Source of the DNA: Oceanimonas doudoroffii | GTDB lineage: Bacteria > Pseudomonadota > Gammaproteobacteria > Enterobacterales > Aeromonadaceae | Direction: 5' to 3' | Assembly: GCF_002242685.1 (NCBI RefSeq) | Contig: NZ_NBIM01000002.1 | Span: 1 to 64,000 of the forward strand | Length of the DNA stretch: 64,000 nucleotides | Shown here: positions 9,122 to 18,048 of the stretch, piece by piece | Position numbering within the stretch: position 1 is the first letter of the stretch | How the letters are laid out: each line of letters begins with the position of its first letter | Notes under the pieces: generated by a model | Told to the model about the DNA's origin: nothing | The model's database searches: none | Seen by the model: the letters and a program-made list of their open reading frames with translations, nothing else | Made by a program: the position numbers and the translations under genes

Positions 9122-10552
9122 TTAGGGGGTAAAAGTGGCCACGCCGCTGTCGTCGGGCACGCCGTCGGGGCGGCGGGCCAGAATGCTTTGGGGCGACACC
9201 TGGGTGCGCAGATCCATTTCATCCTCGCCGCGCAGGAATTTGCCGCGCAGGCTGTGGGGCATGACCTCGGTGATCTCCACGTCGGCAAAGCCGCCAATCA
9301 GATGATGAGGACCCTCAAAGTTCACCACCCGGTTGTTCTCGGTGCGGCCGCGCAGCTCCATGGGATTCAGCTTGGAAGGACCTTCCACCAGTATACGCTG
9401 GGTGGAGCCGAGCATCTGCCGGCTGATCAACTGGGCCTGATTGTTGATGGTGTTCTGCAGCCGGTACAGGCGCTCCTTCTTTTCTTCCATCGAAATGTCG
9501 TCGGGCAGATCGGCGGCCGGGGTGCCCGGACGGGGGCTGTAAATAAAGCTGAAGCTCATGTCAAAGCCCACGTCTTCGATGAGTTTCATGGTCTTTTCAA
9601 AGTCATCGGCCTCTTCACCGGGAAAGCCCACGATAAAGTCGGAGCTGATGGTGATATCGGGGCGGGCAGCGCGCAGCCGGCGAATCTTGGACTTGTATTC
9701 AATGGCGGTGTGCGGGCGCTTCATCAGGGTCAGAATGCGATCCGAACCGCTCTGTACCGGCAGGTGCAGGAAGCTCACTACCTCGGGGGTATCCTTGTAC
9801 ACCTCGATAATGTCGTCGGTGAACTCGATGGGGTGGCTGGTGGTGTAGCGAATGCGGTCGATACCGTCGATGGCGGCCACCAGGCGCAACAGCTCGGCAA
9901 AGCTGCAGATGTCGCCGTCATGGGTCTCGCCCCGGTAGGCGTTAACGTTCTGACCCAGCAGGTTGACTTCGCGCACGCCCTGCTCGGCAAGCTGGGCGAT
10001 TTCATAGAGTACGTCGTCCAGCGGGCGGCTGACTTCCTCGCCGCGGGTGTAGGGCACCACGCAGAAGGAGCAATATTTGGAGCAGCCCTCCATGATGGAC
10101 ACAAAGGCGGTGGCGCCTTCGGCCCTGGGCTCGGGCAGGTTGTCAAACTTCTCGATTTCCGGAAATTCCACGTCCACCTGGGCGCCACGGCCCTCCAGCA
10201 CGGATTTGATCATGGTCGGCAGCCGGTGCAGGGTCTGCGGACCGAAGACGATATCGACAAAGGGCGCACGGGCGCGAATGGCGTCCCCTTCCTGTGACGC
10301 CACACAGCCACCCACGCCGATCACCAGCTTGGGATTGGCTTCCTTGAGCGGACGCCAGCGCCCGAGCTGATGAAAGACCTTCTCCTGGGCCTTCTCGCGA
10401 ATGGAGCAGGTGTTGAGCAGCAGCACATCGGCCTGCTCTGCTTCTTCGGTGAGCTGGTAGCCGTGGCTGGCATCCAGCAGATCGGCCATCTTGGATGAAT
10501 CGTATTCGTTCATCTGACAGCCCCAGGTCTTGATATGAAGTTTTTTGCTCAT
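9122..10552 (-). CDS. miaB: tRNA-2-methylthio-N6-dimethylallyladenosine synthase
   Basis: 476 residues. MiaB is a radical-SAM methylthiotransferase that adds a methylthio group to i6A37 of tRNAs reading UNN codons. Cluster cysteines of the N-terminal domain are C12 ([10 protein letters not shown]), C49 (NTCSIREKA) and C83 (GGCVA); the radical-SAM CxxxCxxC is C157, C161, C164. A TRAM-like domain ends the protein. It is divergent from ubiF, the same arrangement as in E. coli. Confidence 0.97.
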   Translation of the reverse strand: MSKKLHIKTWGCQMNEYDSSKMADLLDASHGYQLTEEAEQADVLLLNTCSIREKAQEKVFHQLGRWRPLKEANPKLVIGVGGCVASQEGDAIRARAPFVDIVFGPQTLHRLPTMIKSVLEGRGAQVDVEFPEIEKFDNLPEPRAEGATAFVSIMEGCSKYCSFCVVPYTRGEEVSRPLDDVLYEIAQLAEQGVREVNLLGQNVNAYRGETHDGDICSFAELLRLVAAIDGIDRIRYTTSHPIEFTDDIIEVYKDTPEVVSFLHLPVQSGSDRILTLMKRPHTAIEYKSKIRRLRAARPDITISSDFIVGFPGEEADDFEKTMKLIEDVGFDMSFSFIYSPRPGTPAADLPDDISMEEKKERLYRLQNTINNQAQLISRQMLGSTQRILVEGPSKLNPMELRGRTENNRVVNFEGPHHLIGGFADVEITEVMPHSLRGKFLRGEDEMDLRTQVSPQSILARRPDGVPDDSGVATFTP

Positions 10553-10725
10553 GGCGCTCTTGAGTTACTGCAAAGGGTCGTGCGTTTTGGACCGGGTATT
10601 CTACTCTTTTCTCCGCGGAGTGACCAGATAATATCCAGCCACAGGGGGGTGTCGAGTGAGTAAATTGGCCCCGGCGAAACTGCGGGAATTGGGGTAGAAT
10701 GGCCGAAAAATCCGGAGGTTGGGCA

Positions 10726-11895
10726 ATGCAGAAGTGCGATATTGTCATTATTGGCGGTGGCATGGTAGGTGCCCTGGCGGCGGCGCTGCTGGCGCCTGCC
10801 GGGCTGGCCGTGCGTGTGCTGGAAAGCCGCCAGCCGCAAGCATTTTCCCCTGAGCAGCCCCATGATCTGCGCATTTCCTCGGTGAGCGCCGCCTCAGTGC
10901 GGCTGCTGCAGCAGGCCGGTGCCTGGGACGCGATTACCAATATGCGCGCCTGGCCCTATCAGCGGCTGGAAGCCAGCGAGTGGCAGGGTTTTGCCACCCG
11001 CTTCAGTGCCGCCGAGCTCGACTGCGAATATCTGGGCTATATGCTGGAAAACCGCGTCATTCAGCTGGGCCTGTGGCAGGCGCTGGCCCAGTGGCACAAT
11101 GTGAGCATTGATTGCCCGAGTGAGCTGGACGGCCTGGCGCAAAACGAGCAGGGTGCCCTGCTCACCCTTAAGGACGGGAGCGAGCTGCAGGCACGGCTGG
11201 TGCTGGCCTGTGACGGTGCCGAGTCACGAGTACGGCAACTGGCCGGCATTGGCGTCACCGCCTGGGATTACGACCAGCAGTGCATGCTGATCAGCGTGGC
11301 AGGGGAGCGTCTGGAGCAGGACATCACCTGGCAGCAGTTCTGCGCCACCGGCCCGCGGGCCCTGCTGCCCCTTGGGCATGGCAAGGGGTCGCTGGTGTGG
11401 TACGACGGCAAGGCTCGTATCGAGCAGCTGGCGGCCCTCGGCAATGACGCCCTGGCGGCCGAGGTGGCCACGCATTTTCCGCCGCGACTGGGAGCGGTGA
11501 CCGTTCTAGGCAAGGGCCACTTTTCTTTGCGCCGGCGCCATGCCAATCAGTACGTCAAGGGCAGCGTGGTGCTGCTCGGCGATGCCGCCCACACCATCAA
11601 TCCGCTGGCGGGGCAGGGAGTGAACCTCGGCTTCAAGGATGTGGCGGTGCTGAGTGAGTTGGTGCATGAGGCGGTGGAGCGGGGCGAGGATATCGCCGAC
11701 ACCGCCCTGCTGAAGCGTTTTGAACGGCGCCGCCGGCCCGACAACCTGTTGATGCAGGGCGCCATGGATGTGTTCTATCAGGCTTTCAGTAACGAGCTGC
11801 CGCCTCTCAAGCTGTTGCGTAACCTGGGCCTCAAGGCCGCCGAGCACAGCGGGCCGCTGAAAAAGCGGGTCATGAAGTACGCCATGGGGTTGTAA
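10726..11895 (+). CDS. ubiF: ubiquinone-biosynthesis FAD monooxygenase (UbiF type)
   Basis: 389 residues from the ATG at 10726, which has GGAGG seven bases upstream; an ATG 27 bases earlier lacks a ribosome site. The N-terminal dinucleotide fold is IIGGGMVGA, and the second FAD motif GDAAHTINPLAGQG is near residue 280. UbiF hydroxylates C6 of the benzoquinol ring in ubiquinone synthesis. The family also includes UbiH, UbiI and VisC; the position divergent from miaB favours UbiF. Confidence 0.9.
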   Translation: MQKCDIVIIGGGMVGALAAALLAPAGLAVRVLESRQPQAFSPEQPHDLRISSVSAASVRLLQQAGAWDAITNMRAWPYQRLEASEWQGFATRFSAAELDCEYLGYMLENRVIQLGLWQALAQWHNVSIDCPSELDGLAQNEQGALLTLKDGSELQARLVLACDGAESRVRQLAGIGVTAWDYDQQCMLISVAGERLEQDITWQQFCATGPRALLPLGHGKGSLVWYDGKARIEQLAALGNDALAAEVATHFPPRLGAVTVLGKGHFSLRRRHANQYVKGSVVLLGDAAHTINPLAGQGVNLGFKDVAVLSELVHEAVERGEDIADTALLKRFERRRRPDNLLMQGAMDVFYQAFSNELPPLKLLRNLGLKAAEHSGPLKKRVMKYAMGL

Positions 11896-11927
11896 AAGCG
11901 AGTTTGAAGCCGGAAGCTGAAAGAAGA

Positions 11928-12011
11928 GTAGGTTGGAATGAGCTCCGCGAATTCCAACATGGTCACGGCCTGCTCGATTGTTGGGATTCGCTGCGCTCAT
12001 CGCCAACTTAC
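11928..12011. repeat. GTAGGTTGG nested palindromic element (family A, copy 1)
   Basis: It begins GTAGGTTGGAATGAG and ends near CGCCAACTTAC. Each half is itself an inverted repeat (TTGGAAT...ATTCCAA and GTTGGGAT...ATCGCCAAC), and the ends are complementary. Other copies are at 30781, 41077 and 42545. Confidence 0.8.
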
Positions 12012-12026
12012 CGCACTGTGACGTCA

Positions 12027-12068
12027 GGGACTTGGGATTGATAGGGACTGGTACGCTTCCCTAATCCC
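12027..12068. repeat. G-run/C-run inverted repeat (family C)
   Basis: GGGACTTGGGATT-type left arm and TCCCTAATCCC right arm, lying right after the family A element in the ubiF/tRNA convergent junction. Confidence 0.65.
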
Positions 12069-12078
12069 AGAAAGCAAA

Positions 12079-12104
12079 AAACCAGCCTGTAGGCTGGTTT
12101 TTTG
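12079..12104. terminator. bidirectional intrinsic terminator
   Basis: A perfect 10-bp stem AAACCAGCCT/AGGCTGGTTT with A-run before and T-run after. It can end ubiF transcription on the plus strand and readthrough of the tRNA operon on the minus strand. Confidence 0.9.
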
Positions 12105-12108
12105 TAGA

Positions 12109-12159
12109 TGGCTGTGAGTACCAGGATTCGAACCTGGGCACTGATGCCGAGATCAAAAA
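12109..12159 (-). repeat. tRNA-Gln 3'-half remnant, unit 1
   Basis: On the minus strand it reads from the anticodon-loop-like TTTTTGATCTCGGC through a full T arm (CCCAGGTTCGAATCCTGG) to a 3' CCA. It lacks the acceptor 5' strand and D arm. It is nearly identical to the 3' half of the functional tRNA-Gln genes nearby and is joined to terminator sequence where the D arm should be. Confidence 0.8.
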
Positions 12160-12181
12160 GCCGGCACTGAGGCCGAGATCA

Positions 12182-12207
12182 AAAAGCCGGCACTGAGGCC
12201 GGCTTTT
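12182..12207. terminator. terminator within the tRNA operon tail
   Basis: Stem AAAAGCCGG/CCGGCTTTT with an 8-base loop. A partial duplicate of the same hairpin lies just before it at about 12155-12175, sharing GGCACTGAGGCCGAGATC. Confidence 0.75.
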
Positions 12208-12214
12208 CAATAGA

Positions 12215-12266
12215 TGGCTGTGAGTACCAGGATTCGAACCTGGGCGCTGATGCCGAGATCAAAAAA
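12215..12266 (-). repeat. tRNA-Gln 3'-half remnant, unit 2
   Basis: Same structure as the unit 106 bases further on at 12109: intact T arm and CCA, no D arm, joined at the anticodon-loop T-run to a terminator T-run. Two such units plus duplicated hairpins indicate tandem duplication of a tRNA-Gln/terminator junction. Confidence 0.8.
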
Positions 12267-12286
12267 ACCGGCACTTAGGCCGGCTT
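12264..12286 (-). terminator. first terminator of the tRNA operon
   Basis: On the minus strand CCGGC-CTAAGT-GCCGG is followed by seven T, 12 bases after the CCA end of the last tRNA-Gln. Confidence 0.85.
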
Positions 12287-12297
12287 CTTGAGCAATA

Positions 12298-12372
12298 TGG
12301 CTGGGGTACCAGGATTCGAACCTGGGAATGGCGAGATCAAAACCCGCTGCCTTACCGCTTGGCGATACCCCA
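12298..12372 (-). tRNA. tRNA-Gln (TTG), copy 1
   Basis: 75 bases with encoded CCA. The 7-bp acceptor TGGGGTA/TACCCCA, anticodon loop TTTTGAT (anticodon TTG) and T loop GTTCGAATC are all present. It is the last functional tRNA of the operon. Confidence 0.97.
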
Positions 12373-12383
12373 ATTGTCTTGAA

Positions 12384-12468
12384 TGGTGCGGGAGGCGAGA
12401 CTTGAACTCGCACACCTTGCGGCGCCAGAACCTAAATCTGGTGCGTCTACCAATTTCGCCACTCCCGC
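12384..12468 (-). tRNA. tRNA-Leu (TAG)
   Basis: 85 bases with long variable arm and encoded CCA. Acceptor GCGGGAG/CTCCCGC, anticodon loop TTTAGGT (TAG). Essentially identical to E. coli leuW. Confidence 0.97.
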
Positions 12469-12475
12469 TAAAGAG

Positions 12476-12552
12476 TGGTGGCTATGGCGGGATTCGAACC
12501 TGCGACCCCATCATTATGAGTGATGTGCTCTAACCAACTGAGCTACATAGCC
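12476..12552 (-). tRNA. tRNA-Met (CAT, elongator), copy 1
   Basis: 77 bases with encoded CCA. Acceptor GGCTATG/CATAGCC, anticodon loop CTCATAA (CAT). It matches E. coli metT/metU and is an elongator, not initiator, tRNA. Confidence 0.97.
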
Positions 12553-12627
12553 ACATAAAGCATTGAGTCGCCTCAATGTTCTGACACGTAGCGTTACGTA
12601 TCAATATAAAATGCCTGAAGTTGCAGT

Positions 12628-12660
12628 TTGTACCTGGGCATGAACGCCGGGATAAAAACC
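12628..12660 (-). repeat. degenerate third tRNA-Gln 3' remnant
   Basis: TACCTGGGCATGAACGCCGG followed by GATAAAAACC resembles the T-arm to anticodon-loop part of the two remnant units but has diverged. It sits in the 135-base spacer between tRNA-Met and the second tRNA-Gln. Confidence 0.45.
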
Positions 12661-12687
12661 TTCATTGCCTTCAGCATTTCATGAAAA

Positions 12688-12762
12688 TGGCTGGGGTACC
12701 AGGATTCGAACCTGGGAATGGCGAGATCAAAACCCGCTGCCTTACCGCTTGGCGATACCCCA
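12688..12762 (-). tRNA. tRNA-Gln (TTG), copy 2
   Basis: 75 bases, identical in sequence to the copy at 12298, CCA encoded, anticodon TTG. Confidence 0.97.
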
Positions 12763-12812
12763 ATAGCAAATGGATGATAACAAATTTTTCGATATCAGCC
12801 ACTTTTGAAAAA

Positions 12813-12887
12813 TGGCTGGGGTACCAGGATTCGAACCTGGGAATGGCGAGATCAAAACCCGCTGCCTTACCGCTTGGCGATACCCCA
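12813..12887 (-). tRNA. tRNA-Gln (TTG), copy 3
   Basis: 75 bases, identical to the other two copies, CCA encoded. It is four bases downstream of the leading tRNA-Met on the minus strand. Confidence 0.97.
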
Positions 12888-12891
12888 GCAA

Positions 12892-12968
12892 TGGTGGCTA
12901 TGGCGGGATTCGAACCTGCGACCCCATCATTATGAGTGATGTGCTCTAACCAACTGAGCTACATAGCC
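12892..12968 (-). tRNA. tRNA-Met (CAT, elongator), copy 2
   Basis: 77 bases, same sequence as the copy at 12476, CCA encoded. It is the first gene of the operon, about 30 bases after the predicted transcription start. Confidence 0.97.
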
Positions 12969-13006
12969 ACTGCTTGTTGATGACCTTACGTCACCGAACG
13001 GGGCGC

Positions 13007-13035
13007 ATTATGCGTATCCCGACCGACAGCGTCAA
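13007..13035 (-). promoter_or_regulatory. sigma70 promoter of the tRNA operon
   Basis: On the minus strand TTGACG, a 17-base spacer and CATAAT are followed by a GC-rich discriminator (GCGCCCC), the signature of stringently controlled stable-RNA promoters. Confidence 0.88.
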
Positions 13036-13144
13036 CCGTTTTTCCGTAAAAAATTGGCCCGCCACCGTCGTTTGGACACAAAATCGTCATGGTGGTGAAG
13101 GGGTGGTCAGTGGGGCTGTTTTTTATGCGAAAAGTCGAAAATAA

Positions 13145-13170
13145 AAAGGCCGGGCGCATGCCCGGCCTTT
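13145..13170. terminator. terminator after ychF
   Basis: Perfect 11-bp stem AAAGGCCGGGC/GCCCGGCCTTT with loop GCAT, located 20 bases past the ychF stop. Confidence 0.9.
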
Positions 13171-13189
13171 CAGAGACTGACGGTTAATG

Positions 13190-14281
13190 TCAGACGTTGA
13201 ACAGGAAGTTCATCACATCGCCGTCTTTTACGATGTAGTCCTTGCCCTCGGAGCGCATCTTGCCCGCTTCCTTGGCGCCCTGCTCACCCTGGTAGGTGAT
13301 GTAGTCGTCATAACCGATGGTCTGGGCGCGAATAAAGCCCTTCTCGAAGTCGGTATGAATCTTGCCTGCGGCCTGAGGCGCGGTGGCGCCCACGGGAATG
13401 GTCCAGGCACGCACTTCCTTCACCCCGGCGGTGAAGTAGGTCTGCAGGTTGAGCAGCTCATAGCCGGCACGGATCACCCGGTTCAGGCCTGGCTCTTCCA
13501 AGCCCATGTCGGCCATGAACTCGGCCGCTTCTTCCGCATCCAGCTCGGCAATTTCCGACTCCATGGCGGCACACACCGGCACGACTATGGCGTTTTCGGC
13601 GGCGGCAATGGCTTCCACCTGGGCCAGGTAGGGGTTGTCCTCAAAGCCGTCTTCATTGACGTTGGCAATGTACATGGTCGGCTTGATGGTGAGGAAGTTC
13701 AGGTAATCGATGGCCGCCTTTTCTTCCTTGGTCAGTTCCACGCTGCGCAGTACTTTGGCTTCTTCCAGCACCGGCAGCAGCTTTTCCAGCACGGTGATCT
13801 CGAACTTGGCATCCTTGTCGCCGCCCTTGGCCTTTTTGGCGTTGCGCTGAATGGCGCGCTCGCAGGTGTCCAGGTCCGCCAGCGCCAACTCGGTGTTGAT
13901 CACCTCGATATCATCCTTGGGCGACACCTGACCGGCCACGTGGACGATGTTGTCGTTTTCAAAGCAGCGCACCACATGGCCGATGGCATCGGTTTCGCGA
14001 ATGTTGGCCAGAAACTTGTTGCCCAGGCCTTCCCCCTTGGAGGCGCCCGCCACCAGGCCGGCGATGTCCACGAACTCCATGGTGGTGGGCAGCACTCGCT
14101 GGGGATTGACGATGGCGGCCAGGGCATCGAGGCGCTTGTCCGGCACCGGCACCACGCCGGTGTTCGGCTCTATGGTGCAAAAGGGGAAGTTGGCGGCTTC
14201 GATGCCGGCCTTGGTCAGTGCGTTGAACAGGGTGGATTTGCCCACGTTGGGCAGACCCACAATACCGCATTTAAAACCCAT
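13190..14281 (-). CDS. ychF: YchF/OLA1-type redox-regulated ATPase
   Basis: 363 residues, the usual family length. G1 motif GLPNVGKST at residues 9-17; the C-terminal TGS domain ends with [16 protein letters not shown]. YchF is an Obg-family NTPase that prefers ATP and associates with ribosomes. It follows pth by 15 bases, a conserved pairing. Confidence 0.97.
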   Translation of the reverse strand: MGFKCGIVGLPNVGKSTLFNALTKAGIEAANFPFCTIEPNTGVVPVPDKRLDALAAIVNPQRVLPTTMEFVDIAGLVAGASKGEGLGNKFLANIRETDAIGHVVRCFENDNIVHVAGQVSPKDDIEVINTELALADLDTCERAIQRNAKKAKGGDKDAKFEITVLEKLLPVLEEAKVLRSVELTKEEKAAIDYLNFLTIKPTMYIANVNEDGFEDNPYLAQVEAIAAAENAIVVPVCAAMESEIAELDAEEAAEFMADMGLEEPGLNRVIRAGYELLNLQTYFTAGVKEVRAWTIPVGATAPQAAGKIHTDFEKGFIRAQTIGYDDYITYQGEQGAKEAGKMRSEGKDYIVKDGDVMNFLFNV

Positions 14282-14296
14282 GATGGTGTCCTGAAA

Positions 14297-14893
14297 TTAC
14301 TTGGTGGAATCGGCGTTGAAGGCATGCAGGCGGTTCATTGCCTTGGCCATGCCATCCTTGAATAAAATATCGGTGGCGCGGCTGGCTTCGTCCACGGTGG
14401 CGTCGAGCAATTCCTGCTCTGCGGCCGGTGCCTTGGTCAGCACAAAGCCGGCCACCCGGGACTTGTCGCCCGGGTGGCCAATGCCCAGCCGCAGCCGGTA
14501 GAAGTCCTTGTTATTGCCCAGGCTGCTGATAATGTCACGCAGACCATTGTGGCCGCCATGGCCGCCGCCCTGCTTGAAGCGGGCGGTGCCCGGGGGCAGA
14601 TCCAGCTCGTCGTGGGCGACCAGAATGCCCTCGGGCGGAATCTGGTAAAAGTTGGCCAGGGCCGCCACCGCCTTGCCCGAGCGGTTCATAAAGGTGGCGG
14701 GCACCAGCAGGCGCACGTCGCGGCCGGCAATGCGCACGCGACCGGTCCAGCCAAAGAACTTGCCTTCTTCCTTGAGCTGGGCACCGTGCAGGCGGGCCAG
14801 TTCGGCCACATACCAAGCACCGGCATTGTGCCGGGTTTGGGCGTATTCCGGGCCGGGGTTGGCCAGCCCGACAATAAGTTCGATAGGTTGCAT
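14297..14893 (-). CDS. pth: peptidyl-tRNA hydrolase
   Basis: 198 residues. Pth releases peptides from peptidyl-tRNAs that drop off ribosomes. Active-site residues are visible: H22 (RHNAG), N70 (FMNRSGKAV) and D95 ([10 protein letters not shown]). First gene of pth-ychF; divergent from the TSUP permease. Confidence 0.97.
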   Translation of the reverse strand: MQPIELIVGLANPGPEYAQTRHNAGAWYVAELARLHGAQLKEEGKFFGWTGRVRIAGRDVRLLVPATFMNRSGKAVAALANFYQIPPEGILVAHDELDLPPGTARFKQGGGHGGHNGLRDIISSLGNNKDFYRLRLGIGHPGDKSRVAGFVLTKAPAAEQELLDATVDEASRATDILFKDGMAKAMNRLHAFNADSTK

Positions 14894-15016
14894 AGCATAA
14901 TCGGCCGTTAAAATGACGCCATATTCTAATGAAGCGCGGCGATAATGGCCACCTCAAGGGCAGGATTTGCCATGGGGCGGCGTTGAGGACGCGTTTGATT
15001 TATTGTTTACAATTTA

Positions 15017-15025
15017 TGCTATGAT
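15017..15025 (+). promoter_or_regulatory. extended -10 element for the TSUP gene
   Basis: TGCTATGAT fits an extended -10 consensus in an AT-rich patch about 85 bases before the start codon; the -35 is weak (TTGATT with a 19-base spacer). Confidence 0.5.
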
Positions 15026-15109
15026 TGTGCATTCAAAGGCGGGCGATCCGCTTTAGTCTTGTTTTTGTTCTTCTATTTTTCCCGCACGGGATATTTCACG
15101 GACACCATC

Positions 15110-15838
15110 ATGTTTGAACTTCTGGGTTGGTCCCTGCTGGCCGGCGTGGTCAATGCGCTTGCCGGTGGCGGCCTGTTTTTTACCCTGCCGGCTTTGCTGG
15201 GCGCGGGCATTCCCAGCACCGCCGCCGTGGCCACCGCCAGCGTGGCGTCCTGGCCCGGTTATGTCAGTGCCTTTTGGGGGATGCGTCGCCGTCTGCGGGG
15301 CGGCCCGCTGCTGGCGTTGACCATCATTGGCCTGGGAGGCGGTGGTCTGGGCGCCTATGCCCTGACCCGGTTTCATGCCGACCATTTCAATTATCTGGTG
15401 CCCTGGCTGCTGCTGGGTGTGAGCCTGCTCTATGGCCGCCAGCTGCTCAGCAGTCAGGGCTTTGAAGGCCCGCTTGCCATGAAACCGAAGGCCTGGCCGG
15501 TGCTGCTGGGGGGCAGTGTCTACGGTGGCTTTTTTGGTGGCGGCCTTGGGGTATTGCTGATGGCGCTGATGGGCCAGCTGCGCATGGGCACCAGCCTGCA
15601 GCAACATGCCATCAAGCTGTATCTGTCGATGCTGGCCAGCGGCGCCACCATCCTGGTCTATTCCCTGTCGGGGCTGGTGTACTGGCATCAAGCCCTGCTG
15701 CTGGCGGTGGGTTACCTGCTCGGCGGCAAGCTGGGCGCCCGGGTGCTGGAATGGATCAGGCCAAAACTGCTGGCCTGGGGCATTGTCGCCTTTGGCGTGG
15801 GCCTGAGCGGGTATTATTTTGTGCGCTTCTACGGATAA
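15110..15838 (+). CDS. TSUP-family (TauE/SafE) membrane permease
   Basis: 242 residues from the ATG at 15110; an upstream in-frame extension would add a non-conserved leader. About eight hydrophobic segments and glycine-rich repeats (GVVNALAGGG, GGSVYGGFFGGGLG) are typical of the TauE/SafE family, whose members move organic or inorganic sulfur anions. The substrate cannot be told from sequence. It converges on prs across a palindromic repeat and a terminator. Confidence 0.85.
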   Translation: MFELLGWSLLAGVVNALAGGGLFFTLPALLGAGIPSTAAVATASVASWPGYVSAFWGMRRRLRGGPLLALTIIGLGGGGLGAYALTRFHADHFNYLVPWLLLGVSLLYGRQLLSSQGFEGPLAMKPKAWPVLLGGSVYGGFFGGGLGVLLMALMGQLRMGTSLQQHAIKLYLSMLASGATILVYSLSGLVYWHQALLLAVGYLLGGKLGARVLEWIRPKLLAWGIVAFGVGLSGYYFVRFYG

Positions 15839-15842
15839 AAAC

Positions 15843-15908
15843 GGTGAGGGGTGAGGAGACAGGAGTGAGGTGATTTTACTCCTCACCCCTCACGTCTTAC
15901 CCCTCACG
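15843..15908. repeat. CTCCTCACCCCTCAC palindromic element (family B, copy 1)
   Basis: Left arm GTGAGGGGTGAGGAG, right arm CTCCTCACCCCTCAC, plus a further CCCCTCACG. Related copies lie at 46899 and 52426, also between convergent genes. Confidence 0.8.
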
Positions 15909-15921
15909 TTCCTCCGGACAC

Positions 15922-15951
15922 AAAAAAGCCCGCGAATCTCGCGGGCTTTTT
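15922..15951. terminator. bidirectional terminator between TSUP gene and prs
   Basis: Stem AAGCCCGCG/CGCGGGCTT with A-run and T-run flanks. Confidence 0.9.
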
Positions 15952-15984
15952 GCTTCAGGCTATCAGCTTAAAGCTTGCCAGTGC

Positions 15985-16932
15985 TTATTGCTCAAACATG
16001 GCGGAGATGGACTCTTCGTTGCTGATGCGACGAATGGCCTCGGCCAGCATGGGCGACAGGGTCAGCTGCTTGACCTTGCTGATGGCCTTGATTTCATCGC
16101 TCAGGGGCACGGAGTCGGTGATGATGACTTCATCGATCACGGAATCCTTGATGTTCTGGGCGGCATTGCCGGAGAACACGGCGTGGGTGGCGTAGGCAAA
16201 CACCCGCTTGGCGCCGCGCTCTTTCAGGGCTTCGGCGGCCTTGCACAGGGTGCCGCCGGTGTCGATCATGTCGTCCACGATCACGCAGTCACGGCCTTCC
16301 ACGTCACCGATAAGGTGCATGACCTGGGACACATTGGCGCGAGGACGGCGTTTGTCGATAATGGCGATGTCGGTTTCGTCCAGCAGCTTGGCCACGGCAC
16401 GGGCGCGCACCACGCCGCCGATATCGGGAGACACCACCACGGCGTCCTGCAGGCCCTTGGCCTTCATGTCTTCCAGCAGTACCGGGGTACCGAATACATT
16501 GTCTACCGGCACGTCAAAGAAGCCCTGAATCTGCTCGGCGTGCAGGTCCACGGTCAGCACCCTGTCCACACCCACGCTGGACAGGAAGTCGGCCACCACC
16601 TTGGCGGTGATCGGTACCCGGGCGGAGCGCACACGGCGATCCTGGCGAGCATAACCGAAGTAGGGAATGACGGCGGTAATGCGGCCGGCGGAGGCACGAC
16701 GCAGGGCGTCAACCATGACGATCAGCTCCATCAGGTTGTCATTGGTCGGCGCACAGGTGGACTGGATGATGAAGACATCGCCGCCGCGTACATTTTCGTT
16801 GATTTGCACGCTGATCTCGCCGTCGCTGAAACGGCCGACATCGGCAGCGCTCAGTTTGATGAAAAGACGATCGGCGATACGTTGGGCGAGTTCCGGCGTT
16901 GCATTACCAGCAAACAGCTTCATGTCGGGCAC
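15985..16932 (-). CDS. prs: ribose-phosphate pyrophosphokinase
   Basis: 315 residues, co-linear with E. coli Prs from the first residues ([15 protein letters not shown]). It makes PRPP from ribose 5-phosphate and ATP for purine, pyrimidine, histidine, tryptophan and NAD synthesis. The PRPP-binding loop [10 protein letters not shown] and the flexible-loop sequence [15 protein letters not shown] are intact. It is preceded by a 282-base leader after ispE. Confidence 0.98.
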   Translation of the reverse strand: MPDMKLFAGNATPELAQRIADRLFIKLSAADVGRFSDGEISVQINENVRGGDVFIIQSTCAPTNDNLMELIVMVDALRRASAGRITAVIPYFGYARQDRRVRSARVPITAKVVADFLSSVGVDRVLTVDLHAEQIQGFFDVPVDNVFGTPVLLEDMKAKGLQDAVVVSPDIGGVVRARAVAKLLDETDIAIIDKRRPRANVSQVMHLIGDVEGRDCVIVDDMIDTGGTLCKAAEALKERGAKRVFAYATHAVFSGNAAQNIKDSVIDEVIITDSVPLSDEIKAISKVKQLTLSPMLAEAIRRISNEESISAMFEQ

Positions 16933-17214
16933 GGTTTAAAACCTCGGGGTTGCTTCGTGGGTGGCGAGACTGGACGGGGCCGTGAACCCGTGTTACGAAA
17001 AACAATTTCGCTATCCAGCCCGTTTTCGGAATTATTCTGGTTCGGAACGCCAGTCAGGGGGTTGAGAGAGAGCACTCAACGGTGAGTCGGCCTGCGCCGT
17101 GTCTTCCTGCCGGCGACCGCCGGCAGCGAATTGACCCTTGGGATAAGGGAGAAAGCGAGCCCACCCCGCCTTCATGCCATCGCTGCCTGGTCTGTCTTGT
17201 TTAATAACGGGGGC
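16933..17214 (-). other. prs 5' leader with strong hairpin
   Basis: 282 bases without a gene between ispE and prs. It contains a 9-bp perfect stem CTGCCGGCG/CGCCGGCAG at 17107-17126 without T-run on either strand, and a weaker GTTGAG/CTCAAC hairpin at about 17060-17080. A long prs leader is also known in E. coli. No convincing PurR operator was found. Confidence 0.5.
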
Positions 17215-18048
17215 TTACAAGGCGTCGAGCGCCGTGTGCAGCGGCGAGATATTACGGCCTTTGACAACAAAGCCACTGGCGCCATCCGGTGCTTTTTTAA
17301 GCGCCGATTCGGCTGCCTCACGGCTGTCAAAGGTGCCGAAAATACAGGCGCCGGTGCCCGTCATTCTTGACGGCGCATATTCTAGCAACCAGCTCAGAAG
17401 TTTGGCAACCTCGGGGTGTCGCTTTTTGACCAGCCCCTCGCAGTCGTTTTGCCAGGGCATGCTCAGGCGCTGTTCAAGGCTCAGTACCGGGCTGTTGCGG
17501 GGGAGGTTCGGGTCGGTAAAAATGGCTGCCGTGGCCACTTCCACCCCCGGGTTGAGCACCAGGTACCAGGGCTCGGGCGGGGCGGCGTCGCTGAAAATAT
17601 CACCCACGCCTTCGGCAAAGGCGGCGCGGCCGTGCACGAATACCGGCACGTCGGCACCCAGCTGCAGGCCAAGGCCGGCCAATTCGTCATGGTCAAGGCC
17701 CAGTTGCCACAGCCGGTTCAGCCCCACCAGGGTGGTGGCGGCGTCACTGGAACCGCCGCCCAGGCCGCCGCCCATGGGGAGGTGCTTGGTGAGGGTGATG
17801 TGCGCGCCTTTGCTACAACCCGTGTGCGCTTGCAGCAGGCGTGCCGCTTTAATGATTAGGTTGTCTTCAGGGGCCACTCCGGGCAGGGCCGGGGAAAGGC
17901 TCAGCCCGGGGGCTTCTTCAAAGCAAAGCACATCGCCAAAGTCCACAAACTGAAACAGGGTTTGCAGGTCGTGGTAGCCATCACTCCGGCGGCCGGTAAT
18001 GTACAGAAACAGGTTGAGCTTGGCGGGGGCGGGCAGGCGCAGCGTCAC
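17215..18048 (-). CDS. ispE: 4-diphosphocytidyl-2-C-methyl-D-erythritol kinase
   Basis: 277 residues from a GTG at 18048 that overlaps the lolB stop as GTGA; this start places PAPAKLNLF at the same distance from the N-terminus as in E. coli IspE, whereas the GTG 15 bases upstream would lengthen it. The GHMP-kinase glycine loop [14 protein letters not shown] is present. It phosphorylates CDP-methylerythritol in the MEP isoprenoid pathway. Confidence 0.96.
   Translation of the reverse strand: MTLRLPAPAKLNLFLYITGRRSDGYHDLQTLFQFVDFGDVLCFEEAPGLSLSPALPGVAPEDNLIIKAARLLQAHTGCSKGAHITLTKHLPMGGGLGGGSSDAATTLVGLNRLWQLGLDHDELAGLGLQLGADVPVFVHGRAAFAEGVGDIFSDAAPPEPWYLVLNPGVEVATAAIFTDPNLPRNSPVLSLEQRLSMPWQNDCEGLVKKRHPEVAKLLSWLLEYAPSRMTGTGACIFGTFDSREAAESALKKAPDGASGFVVKGRNISPLHTALDAL

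Noticed and set aside
12109..12266. Additional functional tRNA genes in the operon tail
   Set aside because: The T arm and CCA are intact but the acceptor 5' strand, D arm and anticodon stem cannot be formed.
16990..17012. Possible PurR operator (ACGAAAAACAATTTCGCT) in the prs leader
   Set aside because: Central spacing and core bases do not fit the 16-base PurR palindrome.
17107..17126. Terminator between ispE and prs
   Set aside because: Strong stem but no T-run on either strand.
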